Shown piece after piece: positions 29,280-37,446 of a stretch of 64,000 nucleotides of DNA. The position numbers were made by a program, and so were the translations under genes. How positions within the stretch are numbered: position 1 is the first letter of the stretch; every line of letters starts with the position of its first letter. The stretch is from an uncultured Gammaproteobacteria bacterium (GTDB lineage Bacteria > Pseudomonadota > Gammaproteobacteria > Pseudomonadales > Porticoccaceae). Location: positions 434,001-498,000 of the forward strand of contig CAJXQR010000001.1 in the NCBI GenBank assembly GCA_913058345.1, read 5' to 3'. The notes under the pieces were generated by a model. That model did no database searches and had not been told where the DNA came from. It was given only the letters and a program-made list of their open reading frames with translations.

Positions 29280-29720
29280 TTAGGCTCGGTCAACTACCGT
29301 TTGACGAAACCGGGTGGTGAGTTGGCCCAACTGGTTCGTCGCAACCGTTTCCTCAACCATAAATTTAAAGGCACCGCGTCTCTTTTCAAAAACATCGGTA
29401 ATAGTCGCCACCAACGTGATTTGGTCACCGCCACAAATCGGCTCAAAGTATTCGAAGCTCTGGGCGGTGTGCAATATTCTAGTAGCATCCAGGCCCACGG
29501 CTTTGGCGCGGAAAAAAGGGTCAGGCACAGCACAACCCAGCGTTACACCGTATGTCGGTGGTGCGAGTATTGACCGATAGCCCTCTGCAATAGCCGATTC
29601 TTCATCAAAATAGATGGGATTTTCTTCGCCTACGGCTTTGGCAAAAAACTTTAATTGCCACTTTTCCACATCGACCATTAATGCCGGAAAGCTCTTACCA
29701 ATCAAGGTCTTATCTAACAT
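29280..29720 (-). CDS. MaoC N-terminal-type (FAS1-like) dehydratase subunit
   Basis: Hot-dog-fold protein of 146 residues of the MaoC_dehydrat_N type. It contains AVGEENPIYFDEESA but no strict D-x4-H hydratase motif: Asn/Pro occupy the region and no His follows. It is therefore probably the non-catalytic partner that shapes the acyl-CoA pocket of the adjacent MaoC subunit. First gene of the putative dehydratase/acyl-CoA dehydrogenase operon. Its promoter region is shared with the divergent TonB receptor gene and contains a perfect palindrome at 29811-29827. Confidence 0.82.
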   Translation of the reverse strand: MLDKTLIGKSFPALMVDVEKWQLKFFAKAVGEENPIYFDEESAIAEGYRSILAPPTYGVTLGCAVPDPFFRAKAVGLDATRILHTAQSFEYFEPICGGDQITLVATITDVFEKRRGAFKFMVEETVATNQLGQLTTRFRQTVVDRA

Positions 29721-29810
29721 ACCATTACCGTTATTTTTTCAGCACGCAATGTATCGGTATCGCCCGCTCAATACAAGCGCAAACGCACAACAAATAACGC
29801 AACGCACAAC

Positions 29811-29827
29811 TGCGACAAATTGTCGCA
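29811..29827. promoter_or_regulatory. Perfect 17-bp palindrome TGCGACAA-A-TTGTCGCA
   Basis: Perfect 8-1-8 dyad midway in the 166-bp gap between the divergent dehydratase operon and the TonB receptor gene. It has the size and symmetry of a dimeric repressor operator. Its GACAA/TTGTC core recalls copper two-component boxes, but the spacing differs, so the regulator is unassigned. Confidence 0.5.
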
Positions 29828-29857
29828 TCGGTACCCACTCATGGAAAAGCTATCATA

Positions 29858-29873
29858 CGTCAAACATTTGACG
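29858..29873. promoter_or_regulatory. Perfect 16-bp palindrome CGTCAAA-CA-TTTGACG
   Basis: Perfect 7-2-7 dyad ending 13 bases before the TonB receptor ATG, within the expected 5' leader. It could be an operator that blocks transcription, or a hairpin close to the ribosome-binding site. Its sequence differs from the palindrome 30 bases upstream, so a second regulator is possible. Confidence 0.5.
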
Positions 29874-29886
29874 ACGGACTTAATAA

Positions 29887-32010
29887 ATGACCCATTCCTT
29901 CCCTCTATCGCTTATGGCGGTAGCTGTTGCCCTTTGCTCTCAGTCTATCTACGCTCAGGACAGTTCAGCGCCAGTCACGGTAAAGATCAAGACACAAACA
30001 TCTTCTAGCCCCATTATTGAAGAAATTATTGTCGAAGGTGAAGCACTGGATGCCGTAAAAATACTCAGTATAAAGCCTGATGTCATTAACCAGCCCGACA
30101 GCGCCGCTACATTAAAAGCGCTGCCTGGTGCCAATATCAACAGTAATGGCCCGATTACCGGTATCGCTCAGTACCGAGGCCTTTTCGGTGATCGCGTAGC
30201 GGTGTCTATGGAAAACGAAGCCGTACTTGGCGGCGGCCCGAACGCGATGGACACGCCGCTCTCCTATGCCCCCCCACTGTTATTGAAGTCCATAGAACTC
30301 ACTCCCGGTATTGCGTCTGTTAGCCGCAGTCAGGAATCTATTGGCGGACTGATCGAAGCTAAACTTGACCGTGGCAATTTTTCTCAATCCAGTGAAGCCA
30401 GCATTTCTGGCGACATAGCGACCCGCTATAGCTCTGTGGATGAGGGTAGCAACAGCGCAGCAAAAGTCGTCGCTGCCAATAACGCGCACAAGCTAGCGAT
30501 CCTCGCATCTTTTGATGAAGGTGACGATGCCGAAACCGGCGATGGGAAAACCCTACGTGACACCGCTTACCGACGCGAGCGCTATGACCTCAGTTACGGC
30601 TGGCAAAATGAGAGCAGCGAAGCGGAGGTCTCTCTCGGCAAACTGGAAACTAGTGATACGGGCACGCCAGCGCTACCCATGGATATTATCGATATCGATA
30701 CCGACATAGCGAATTTTAACGGTATGACCCAGTACAATGGAGCAATCATTCGCACCCGTATCGGCTATCGCCACGTCTACCATTTGATGGACAACTTTTC
30801 TCTCCGCTCAAATAGCAACAGCATGGGCTATCGTGCAACGGAAGCCACTGGACAACAATTGACTTGGGGTGCCAGTGTGGAATTTCCTATCGGTGATGAC
30901 TCTCTAACGCTCGGCATCGACAGTGCCGATACCATCCACGACGCAGTCGTCAAAAACCCTAATATGGCGATGTTTCGCGTACAGAACTTCTCCGATGCCG
31001 AGCGTGACATTTATGGTTTTTTCACGGAATGGAAAGGTTCGCGTGGTGACTGGTCTTTAGAAGCTGGCGTGCGCTACAACCGTGTTGAAATGAATAGTGA
31101 CGTGGTTTCCGCCAATGGCATGATGGCAATGATGCAAATGCAGGCCAACCAACTGGCCAATGACTTCAACAACGCCAACCGCGATCAAAACTTTAACAAT
31201 ATTGATGTTGTACTAAAAGCCACTCGCGCCCTCAATACCCATACTGATTTCAACATTGGTCTCGGTAGAAAGAACCGCGCTCCGTCTTATCAGGAGCTCT
31301 ATCTGTGGTTGCCCATGCAATCCACAGGCGGTCTTGCCGACGGTCGCACCTACATCGGCAACCTCGACCTCGACAGTGAAACCAACCATGAAATCACTCT
31401 TGGACTGGATTGGAGTGCTGGAAACGTCTATGTCAATGGTCAGATCTTTTTCCGCAAAATAGATGACTTCATCCAGGGCACCCCTTCCACCAACATGACC
31501 GCTAATATGTTATCGACCATGATGAGCGGCCAAAACCCCCTGCAATTTAATAATATCGACGCTGAGCTCTACGGTCTCGACGGTCGTTACGGTATGGTAC
31601 TCAACGACAACTGGCGCCTCGACGGCGTACTCAGCTATGTCCGCGGTAAGGACAAAGACGGCAATGATAACCTCTATCGCGTTGCTCCCTTAAACAATCG
31701 ACTGACACTCACCTGGGAGCAGGACAAGCTAAGTGCCAGCCTCGAATCGGCACTCTACGCCAGCCAATCAAAAACCGCGTCCTATAACAACGAGGAAAAA
31801 AGTGCCGGTTATGGTTTGCTCAACTTCTACAGCCAATACAAGATCTCATCCGACCTACGTATCAACGCGGGTATCGAAAACCTTCTCGACAAAGATTATG
31901 TTGATCACTTGACAGGCTACAACCGCAATGGCGATAGCGATATTCCCGTCGGCGATCGCCTACCGGGGCGAGGTCGAAATTTCTTTGTCAGTGCCGCTTT
32001 ATCCTTTTAG
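29887..32010 (+). CDS. TonB-dependent outer-membrane receptor, methionine-rich, possibly for copper
   Basis: Outer-membrane active-transport barrel of 707 residues. It has an N-terminal signal peptide (about 1-24, ending near SIYAQD), a TonB-box-like EEIIVEGE near 45, a plug domain (about 55-165) and a 22-strand barrel ending in the terminal Phe signature (NFFVSAALSF). Methionine-dense loops (NGMMAMMQMQ and TNMTANMLSTMMSG) and the plug segment NAMDTPLSYAPP resemble the OprC/NosA copper-receptor group, so copper is the best substrate guess; iron complexes remain possible. Two palindromes precede it, and a strong terminator follows. Confidence 0.85.
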   Translation: MTHSFPLSLMAVAVALCSQSIYAQDSSAPVTVKIKTQTSSSPIIEEIIVEGEALDAVKILSIKPDVINQPDSAATLKALPGANINSNGPITGIAQYRGLFGDRVAVSMENEAVLGGGPNAMDTPLSYAPPLLLKSIELTPGIASVSRSQESIGGLIEAKLDRGNFSQSSEASISGDIATRYSSVDEGSNSAAKVVAANNAHKLAILASFDEGDDAETGDGKTLRDTAYRRERYDLSYGWQNESSEAEVSLGKLETSDTGTPALPMDIIDIDTDIANFNGMTQYNGAIIRTRIGYRHVYHLMDNFSLRSNSNSMGYRATEATGQQLTWGASVEFPIGDDSLTLGIDSADTIHDAVVKNPNMAMFRVQNFSDAERDIYGFFTEWKGSRGDWSLEAGVRYNRVEMNSDVVSANGMMAMMQMQANQLANDFNNANRDQNFNNIDVVLKATRALNTHTDFNIGLGRKNRAPSYQELYLWLPMQSTGGLADGRTYIGNLDLDSETNHEITLGLDWSAGNVYVNGQIFFRKIDDFIQGTPSTNMTANMLSTMMSGQNPLQFNNIDAELYGLDGRYGMVLNDNWRLDGVLSYVRGKDKDGNDNLYRVAPLNNRLTLTWEQDKLSASLESALYASQSKTASYNNEEKSAGYGLLNFYSQYKISSDLRINAGIENLLDKDYVDHLTGYNRNGDSDIPVGDRLPGRGRNFFVSAALSF

Positions 32011-32063
32011 GCCCAGCGACAAAATCGCACGAAGACACACAGCGCAGAAGCGCTCAGCCTCTT

Positions 32064-32102
32064 AAAGTCAGCCTTAGCATGCCAGGGCTGACTTTATTTT
32101 TT
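32064..32102 (+). terminator. Intrinsic terminator after the TonB receptor
   Basis: Perfect 10-bp stem AAAGTCAGCC / GGCTGACTTT with a 12-base loop, followed by ATTTTTT. Confidence 0.85.
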
Positions 32103-32180
32103 GGCGAAGGCCCAAAGCTGCGCGCAGGCGCGGCAATTTGTTAGCATGGATACATTAACGACTCCCCATCCATTCTGCCT

Positions 32181-33479
32181 ATGTCTGCCTATGAGTACCC
32201 ATCCTTGAACAAACCTTCGGCCAATATTTCCGCCGCTCGGCAGAATCTCCGCCGCCTGAGCAACATCCGTTATATCGCCCTAGGCGGCCAAATTCTGGCC
32301 CTCTATTATTTCACTCAGATCTACCCACTGGGTTTACCGATAGGCACTATCTGCACTCTGGTTATCGGCTTCGCTATCATCAACCTACTCACCCATTGGC
32401 GTAGCCACTGGGCAAAGACTATTTCAGAAATGGAATTTGGTGCCCATCTCCTGGTCGACATCAGTGCCCTCACCGTCCTACTCTATTTTAGCGGCGGCGC
32501 CACCAACCCCTTTATTTCCTATTATTTAGTGCCGATCAGCATCGCCGCCATTAGCTTACCCATGGCAATGACCTGGGCCATCACCGGTCTCTCCATCCTC
32601 GCCTACAGCGCGCTTCTCATCTACTACCAACCTTTTACCCAACTCGCCCCGCACCATGGCAACCCCGGCTTTAATCTACACATCATTGGCATGTGGATAA
32701 ATTTCGCCCTTAGCGCCGGACTTATCACCTATTTTGTCGTACGAATGGCCGCTGCTCTGCGCATGCAAGAAGCTGAACTCAGTACACAAAGAGAAGAGCA
32801 AATGCAGGATGAACAATTACTCGCCATCGCCACTCTTGCCGCTGGTGCCGCCCACGAACTGGGCACGCCACTCAACACAATGAAACTTCTGATCGATAAT
32901 CTTGCTGAAGAGGTGACTGACCGCGAGCAACAAGAAGACGTCGCCACCCTCAACCAGCAAATAGCGCGCTGTCGAAAAACCTTACAAAGCCTGGTAAATG
33001 CCGCCAGCATCATAGAGGAAGGTTCCAGTCCTATCCCGGTAGCCAGCTATGTAGAAGGCTTGCTCGACAACTGGCTGCTGATCCGCCCAGATATTAAGCC
33101 CGACATTAAAATTGCCAGCAATAGCCCCGCTATCAACGCCTGCTTTCACCCTGTCATCCAGCAATCCCTGCTCAATCTACTTAATAATGCCGCCGAAGCC
33201 AGTCCTGAACAAGTGAAAGTCACTATTCACTGGGATGCTCTCAGTCTTTACATTAATATCCGAGATTATGGCCCCGGGCTCAGCTCCGATCAAATTGAGA
33301 AAATGGGCAAACCGATCCCTAGCGGCAAACCCGGCGGCCTCGGTCTTGGCCTATTCCTCACCCACAGCAGCCTTAACCGCCACGGCGGCAGAGTCAGCCT
33401 GTCAAATGCCGATGGAGGCTTACTCACCTCCGTCGTACTGCCATTGAAGGCGGTATGTAAACCAGGAGATGTTCAATAA
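32181..33479 (+). CDS. regB: Redox sensor histidine kinase RegB/PrrB
   Basis: Inner-membrane sensor kinase of 432 residues that signals the state of the ubiquinone pool or oxygen to RegA. It has about six membrane helices (about 30-190) and the quinone-binding motif GGATNPF (105-111). The phosphoacceptor His225 lies in the family-specific AAHELGTPL, and Cys264 in ARCRKTL corresponds to the redox-active Cys265 of Rhodobacter RegB. The catalytic ATP-binding domain carries NNAAEAS, DYGPGL and GGLGLGLF. All signature elements are intact. No Shine-Dalgarno sequence precedes the ATG. regA follows after three bases. Confidence 0.93.
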   Translation: MSAYEYPSLNKPSANISAARQNLRRLSNIRYIALGGQILALYYFTQIYPLGLPIGTICTLVIGFAIINLLTHWRSHWAKTISEMEFGAHLLVDISALTVLLYFSGGATNPFISYYLVPISIAAISLPMAMTWAITGLSILAYSALLIYYQPFTQLAPHHGNPGFNLHIIGMWINFALSAGLITYFVVRMAAALRMQEAELSTQREEQMQDEQLLAIATLAAGAAHELGTPLNTMKLLIDNLAEEVTDREQQEDVATLNQQIARCRKTLQSLVNAASIIEEGSSPIPVASYVEGLLDNWLLIRPDIKPDIKIASNSPAINACFHPVIQQSLLNLLNNAAEASPEQVKVTIHWDALSLYINIRDYGPGLSSDQIEKMGKPIPSGKPGGLGLGLFLTHSSLNRHGGRVSLSNADGGLLTSVVLPLKAVCKPGDVQ

Positions 33480-33482
33480 ATC

Positions 33483-34028
33483 ATGAGTATTAATCCCAAT
33501 ACCGATAGCTACTTAATTGTTGATGACGACGAAATATTTGCCGACACTCTAGCGCGCAGCCTGCGACGTCGTGGAGCGACCTGTCATGTGGCCAACGACG
33601 AAGTGCAGGCTGTCGAATTCTGCAAACTGCATCGTCCCACTCGCGCTATTGTCGATTTAAAGCTGCTTAATTACTCAGGCTTACATTTAATCGAGCAGCT
33701 CAAAGCAATTGACAAGCGAATTAAAATTGTCATTTTAACGGGTTATTCCAGTATCCCAACGGCGGTTGAAGCCATAAAACTCGGCGCTAATAATTATTTG
33801 TGTAAACCCGCTGGGCTGGGTGATATCTTATCTGGCTTTGAGGCCAATGAAGGCAATCCAGATTCCCCTCTCGCCGAACAACCTCCCTCCGTCAACCGTC
33901 TCGAATGGGAGCATATTCAGCGCGTACTGAAAGAAAATGGCGGTAATATATCGGCTACCGCCAGAGCGCTGGGCATGCACCGGCGAACCTTGCAAAGGAA
34001 GTTACAGAAACGACCCATGCAACAATAA
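33483..34028 (+). CDS. regA: Redox response regulator RegA/PrrA/ActR
   Basis: Two-domain response regulator of 181 residues. The receiver domain (about 8-125) has the acidic cluster DDDE, phosphoacceptor Asp58 in IVDLKL, the LTGYSS switch region and Lys in CKPA. A Fis-type helix-turn-helix (about 138-178) contains the GGNISATARALGMHRRTLQRKL block conserved in the RegA family. Starts three bases after the regB stop, so the two are cotranscribed. In phototrophs and pseudomonads RegA controls respiration, carbon and nitrogen metabolism under low oxygen; targets here are not shown. Confidence 0.94.
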   Translation: MSINPNTDSYLIVDDDEIFADTLARSLRRRGATCHVANDEVQAVEFCKLHRPTRAIVDLKLLNYSGLHLIEQLKAIDKRIKIVILTGYSSIPTAVEAIKLGANNYLCKPAGLGDILSGFEANEGNPDSPLAEQPPSVNRLEWEHIQRVLKENGGNISATARALGMHRRTLQRKLQKRPMQQ

Positions 34029-34221
34029 ATCAAACACACCAGACATAGTGTGGTCGAGGATGTTAATGTCAAATAAAACAAGAGCTGACCATGAAAAATA
34101 AGCAATGATAAACCCTCAAATAATGACAAAGCGCACAACAAACCGATTCTTCCTCTAAAATGCCAAAGGACTCGTACACCAACAAGAATTAAATACAAAA
34201 CATAATAATAAGGAGACAACT

Positions 34222-35427
34222 ATGTCGAAACGAATGCTGGACGGTTTTAAAATCATCGACTTTACCCATGTCGTAGCGGGACCCCACGCTACCAAAATAC
34301 TCGCAGAACACGGCGCTGAAGTGATCAAAATAGAGCCTCTCAATGGTGAGCTCGCACGCACTCTGCCCATGCAACGCGATGGCAAGAGTGCTTATTTTAT
34401 TCAGCACAACCTCGGTAAGAAAAACATGGCGGTAAATATCGCCACAAAGGAAGGTCAGCAGATCTGCTACCAACTGATTAAAGATGCCGATGTGGTGATA
34501 GAAAATTTTTCACCCGGCATCATGAAACAGCACAATATGGACTGGGACACCCTCAAAACTATCAATCCCGGTCTGGTGATGTGTTCTATCTCCTGTTTTG
34601 GACAAGACGGTCCTCTCGCTAACCTGCCCGGTTTTGACTGGATCGGGCAATCTTATGCCGGCATTATCGATCTTCTCGGCAAAAAAAATGAAACGCCAGT
34701 CTTCGGCGACTTTGCCTTCGGTGATATCGCCACCGGGGCCCACGCCTACGGCGCCATTGTCACCGCGTTAATGCATCGTATGCGGGGTGGCAAGGGCCAG
34801 CACATTGACATTTCACTCATTGAGGTTTTGTTTAGTTTTCACGAATTAAGCGTACAACTGTATGACACGACTGACGGCCAAATGCTCGCCACCCGCGCCG
34901 GCCCCGACCATCACCTACTGGCTCCCGCTGGCATTTTTAAATGCAAAGACCGCTATTTGTTTATTGTTGGCCTTAACCAATGGGCCGGCTTATGCAAAGC
35001 CATAGGCCGCGATGACTGGGTCAAAGACCCACGCTTTAAAAACCCCGGCGATACCGGTAAATACCGAGAAGAAATCAATGCCGCCATTCAAGACTGGCTC
35101 GATTCACAAGCCAGCCCCGACAATGCCATCGCAGCCTTGGAAGCCCACAAAGTGGCCTGTGCTCCTATCCTCAATATCCCAGAATTTATGGAACACCCCC
35201 ACGTCAAAGCACGCGGCTGCGTGAGAACCATCAAGGATGATGTGTTTGGTGAAATTCACATCCCCCGTACGCCTCTGCGATTTTCAGAGTTCCCCGAACC
35301 ACCCGATCTCAGAGCCGGGACGCTGGGACAAGACAACCACGACATCCTCCGCGAACAGTTAGGTTATAGCGATATAAAAATTGCCGACCTTGAAAACGCA
35401 GGCGTGATTGCCACTAAAAGGGATTGA
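34222..35427 (+). CDS. Class III CoA-transferase (CaiB/BaiF family)
   Basis: Cytosolic enzyme of 401 residues that moves CoA between an acyl-CoA donor and a carboxylic acid, activating a substrate without ATP. It has the characteristic N-terminal VVAGPHATKILAEHGAEVIKIE block. Catalytic Asp168 in FGDIATGAHAYG forms the aspartyl-CoA adduct in this family, and ALMHRMRGGKGQHIDIS follows. The first 45 residues also show FTHV and GPHAT, as in formyl-CoA and succinyl-CoA:R-benzylsuccinate transferases. An AAGGAG sequence lies upstream of the ATG. Single gene ended by a hairpin; the acid substrate is unknown. Confidence 0.92.
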   Translation: MSKRMLDGFKIIDFTHVVAGPHATKILAEHGAEVIKIEPLNGELARTLPMQRDGKSAYFIQHNLGKKNMAVNIATKEGQQICYQLIKDADVVIENFSPGIMKQHNMDWDTLKTINPGLVMCSISCFGQDGPLANLPGFDWIGQSYAGIIDLLGKKNETPVFGDFAFGDIATGAHAYGAIVTALMHRMRGGKGQHIDISLIEVLFSFHELSVQLYDTTDGQMLATRAGPDHHLLAPAGIFKCKDRYLFIVGLNQWAGLCKAIGRDDWVKDPRFKNPGDTGKYREEINAAIQDWLDSQASPDNAIAALEAHKVACAPILNIPEFMEHPHVKARGCVRTIKDDVFGEIHIPRTPLRFSEFPEPPDLRAGTLGQDNHDILREQLGYSDIKIADLENAGVIATKRD

Positions 35428-35431
35428 GCTA

Positions 35432-35466
35432 ATTACACCAGTACCTAACTTAGGCACTGGTGTAAT
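35432..35466 (+). terminator. Hairpin after the CoA-transferase gene
   Basis: Perfect 11-bp stem ATTACACCAGT / ACTGGTGTAAT with a 13-base loop directly after the stop codon. The downstream T-run is interrupted (TGTGTTGATACTTCTTT), so termination is probable but not certain. Confidence 0.6.
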
Positions 35467-35510
35467 TGTGTTGATACTTCTTTATTCATATTCCTACTTT
35501 TTAAGATAAG

Positions 35511-36287
35511 CTATGAATATGTAATTTTTCGAAAAAAGCCTAATGCCGCTAAAGCCAAGCCAAAAAGTGCTAGCATTGGCGGCTCTGGCACGGTAGGGGC
35601 TCCAGGCGGGAATATTTCATCCGCTGTACCCTCAATACCGACAGTAAAACCATTCCAATACTCATTGCTCAGGCTCCTCCAAGTCACTGTATCGAAAGCA
35701 CCTGTAAAGCGCAGTGAACCATGAGGTTCGCCAGTACCGAGTAACTGATACTCAAAGACCCCTCCACCAAGATCAACAATGTTTTTATAGGAAGTTCCAC
35801 ACCCCCAATAGCCACAGTCATTTCCGTCAGAGGCATTACCGAAACTTAAAATGTCAAAATCCTGATCAAAAGAATAACCATTACCATTTAAACTAACATA
35901 AGAAAAAACTGGATTGGCTATAGTTTCAGTAAATGATAATGACTGTAGTCCAGCATACCGCAGAGCGACAATATCTGTACCCGTAGGAATATTGTCAACA
36001 AAAGCACCAGTATAAGGAGAGGTTGCCGCATTCCTTCCACTTCTATTATTTTGCCAATAGTCAGTGCCGCCTGAACTTTGAAAAAAACCAACACCTTGAG
36101 GATTATTATAAGTAACCCCTACTGCTCCATTACCGGTAGTGATACTCCCTAGTGCAGTAAAACCATTCGTATTATTGCTGCTCTCCCAATCTGTCCACTT
36201 AATTGGGACGGCTGAGGCTGAGAGGCTTGACACCAATAACGCCACAGCAGCAAAGCCACGAGCTACCCATAAATTCTTGCAGTGCAT
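35511..36287 (-). CDS. PEP-CTERM sorting-signal exported protein
   Basis: Secreted protein of about 258 residues starting at the ATG at 36287 (AAGGGG upstream). It has a cleavable signal peptide (about 1-27, ending SASAVP), a Gly/Asn/Ser-rich beta-type body with aromatic repeats (YWGCGTSY, EYWNGF) and a C-terminal tripartite signal: VPEPPM, a hydrophobic helix (LALFGLALAALGFF) and basic RK. This PEP-CTERM tail is cut by exosortase and linked with exopolysaccharide or biofilm export. No exosortase gene lies in the window. The body is unrecognised. Confidence 0.85.
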   Translation of the reverse strand: MHCKNLWVARGFAAVALLVSSLSASAVPIKWTDWESSNNTNGFTALGSITTGNGAVGVTYNNPQGVGFFQSSGGTDYWQNNRSGRNAATSPYTGAFVDNIPTGTDIVALRYAGLQSLSFTETIANPVFSYVSLNGNGYSFDQDFDILSFGNASDGNDCGYWGCGTSYKNIVDLGGGVFEYQLLGTGEPHGSLRFTGAFDTVTWRSLSNEYWNGFTVGIEGTADEIFPPGAPTVPEPPMLALFGLALAALGFFRKITYS

Positions 36288-36606
36288 TTTTCTACCCCTT
36301 AAATTTTGATGCAAAAAACCTATAATCAAATTTCGATGCACTAAGCTAATTAAAGGTATGCTGTTGATAGCCTCTAATTGCCTAACTCTCATTTTTTGAA
36401 AGCAAAGCGCACGCCAGATTTATAACAGACTGTTTTATATATGATTGTTGCTCAATTAATAAAATAATATTGCAACTTTGTAAAGAAAGCTGACACGGCT
36501 CATGCATAATTTGTATTGGCTGAGCGATCAGTCATGTCTACTGCGTATAGCTCGGAAAAACCATTAGCTCTAATATATTAGGCATCTAATTTGAACGAAT
36601 CGTGCC

Positions 36607-37434
36607 TTATTCCTGGTCTGCTTTACGCTCCAAATCCGCCCAATCAAATAAAGCCGGCTCTTTATTTAGGAAGCGGTTTATTGCATCCCGGTGATAGTCG
36701 GTATCAAAACACACTGCCTGGCCATAGGCTTCCAATTCAGAAATCGTGCGATGATCGCTATGAAAGGATTGGTTCAGGATATTTTTGGTGATGCCGATAG
36801 AGGTCGTGGAGGCATTACGAAAACGGCTGGCAAATTGGAAAGCATGGTCGAACAGATTTTCTTCATCGACGATATCAGTCACGAGACCCAGGGCCTGTAT
36901 TTCATCGGGCTTGAGGATTTTCCCGGTATAGAGTAATTCCCGCGCTTTTTGCAAACCGACCAAACGAGGCAACAAAAACAGACAGCCCATATCGGGAATT
37001 AAGCCGGTACGCACAAATATCCCAGAACAACGGGCGCGGGGCGTACAAAAAATGAAATCGCAGGCCAACATAATACTGAAACCTGCACCCATAGCGGCGC
37101 CGTCTACAGCGCCAATAACCGGCACTTCAAGATTGACAAATTCGTCGAGCCAAATATGAGAGCGGCGCACTCGCTCGCGACGTGCCGTTGGCTCCGGTGC
37201 CATTTCCTGAAAAGATTTAATATCACCACCGGCACAAAAGTTACCGCCCTTGCCGGTCACCACGAGGGCTTTAATGTTTAATTTTTCACGGATTTCCAGC
37301 ATAACATCGGTAATACCGAGGCGAATCTCCGTCGTTAAGGCATTGCGAGCCTCTGGCCGATTGAAGGTCAGAATGCCAATTTCATCTTTTATCTCATAGG
37401 TTATAGCGCTGCTTGAGCCACTTAGGTTTGTCAT
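36607..37434 (-). CDS. Enoyl-CoA hydratase/isomerase (crotonase) family protein
   Basis: Crotonase-fold enzyme of 275 residues. The oxyanion-hole segments GGNFCAGGDIKSF (about 59-71) and GAVDGAAMGAGFSIMLACD (about 104-122) are intact. The first catalytic Glu position reads in the FVRTGLIPDMG stretch, where Asp, not Glu, occupies the second-Glu-like position. Hydration or double-bond isomerisation of an acyl-CoA is likely, with exact reaction undecided. It starts 12 bases after the Old Yellow Enzyme gene on the same strand, so the two form an operon. Confidence 0.9.
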   Translation of the reverse strand: MTNLSGSSSAITYEIKDEIGILTFNRPEARNALTTEIRLGITDVMLEIREKLNIKALVVTGKGGNFCAGGDIKSFQEMAPEPTARRERVRRSHIWLDEFVNLEVPVIGAVDGAAMGAGFSIMLACDFIFCTPRARCSGIFVRTGLIPDMGCLFLLPRLVGLQKARELLYTGKILKPDEIQALGLVTDIVDEENLFDHAFQFASRFRNASTTSIGITKNILNQSFHSDHRTISELEAYGQAVCFDTDYHRDAINRFLNKEPALFDWADLERKADQE

Positions 37435-37446
37435 AATCTCAGGTAT

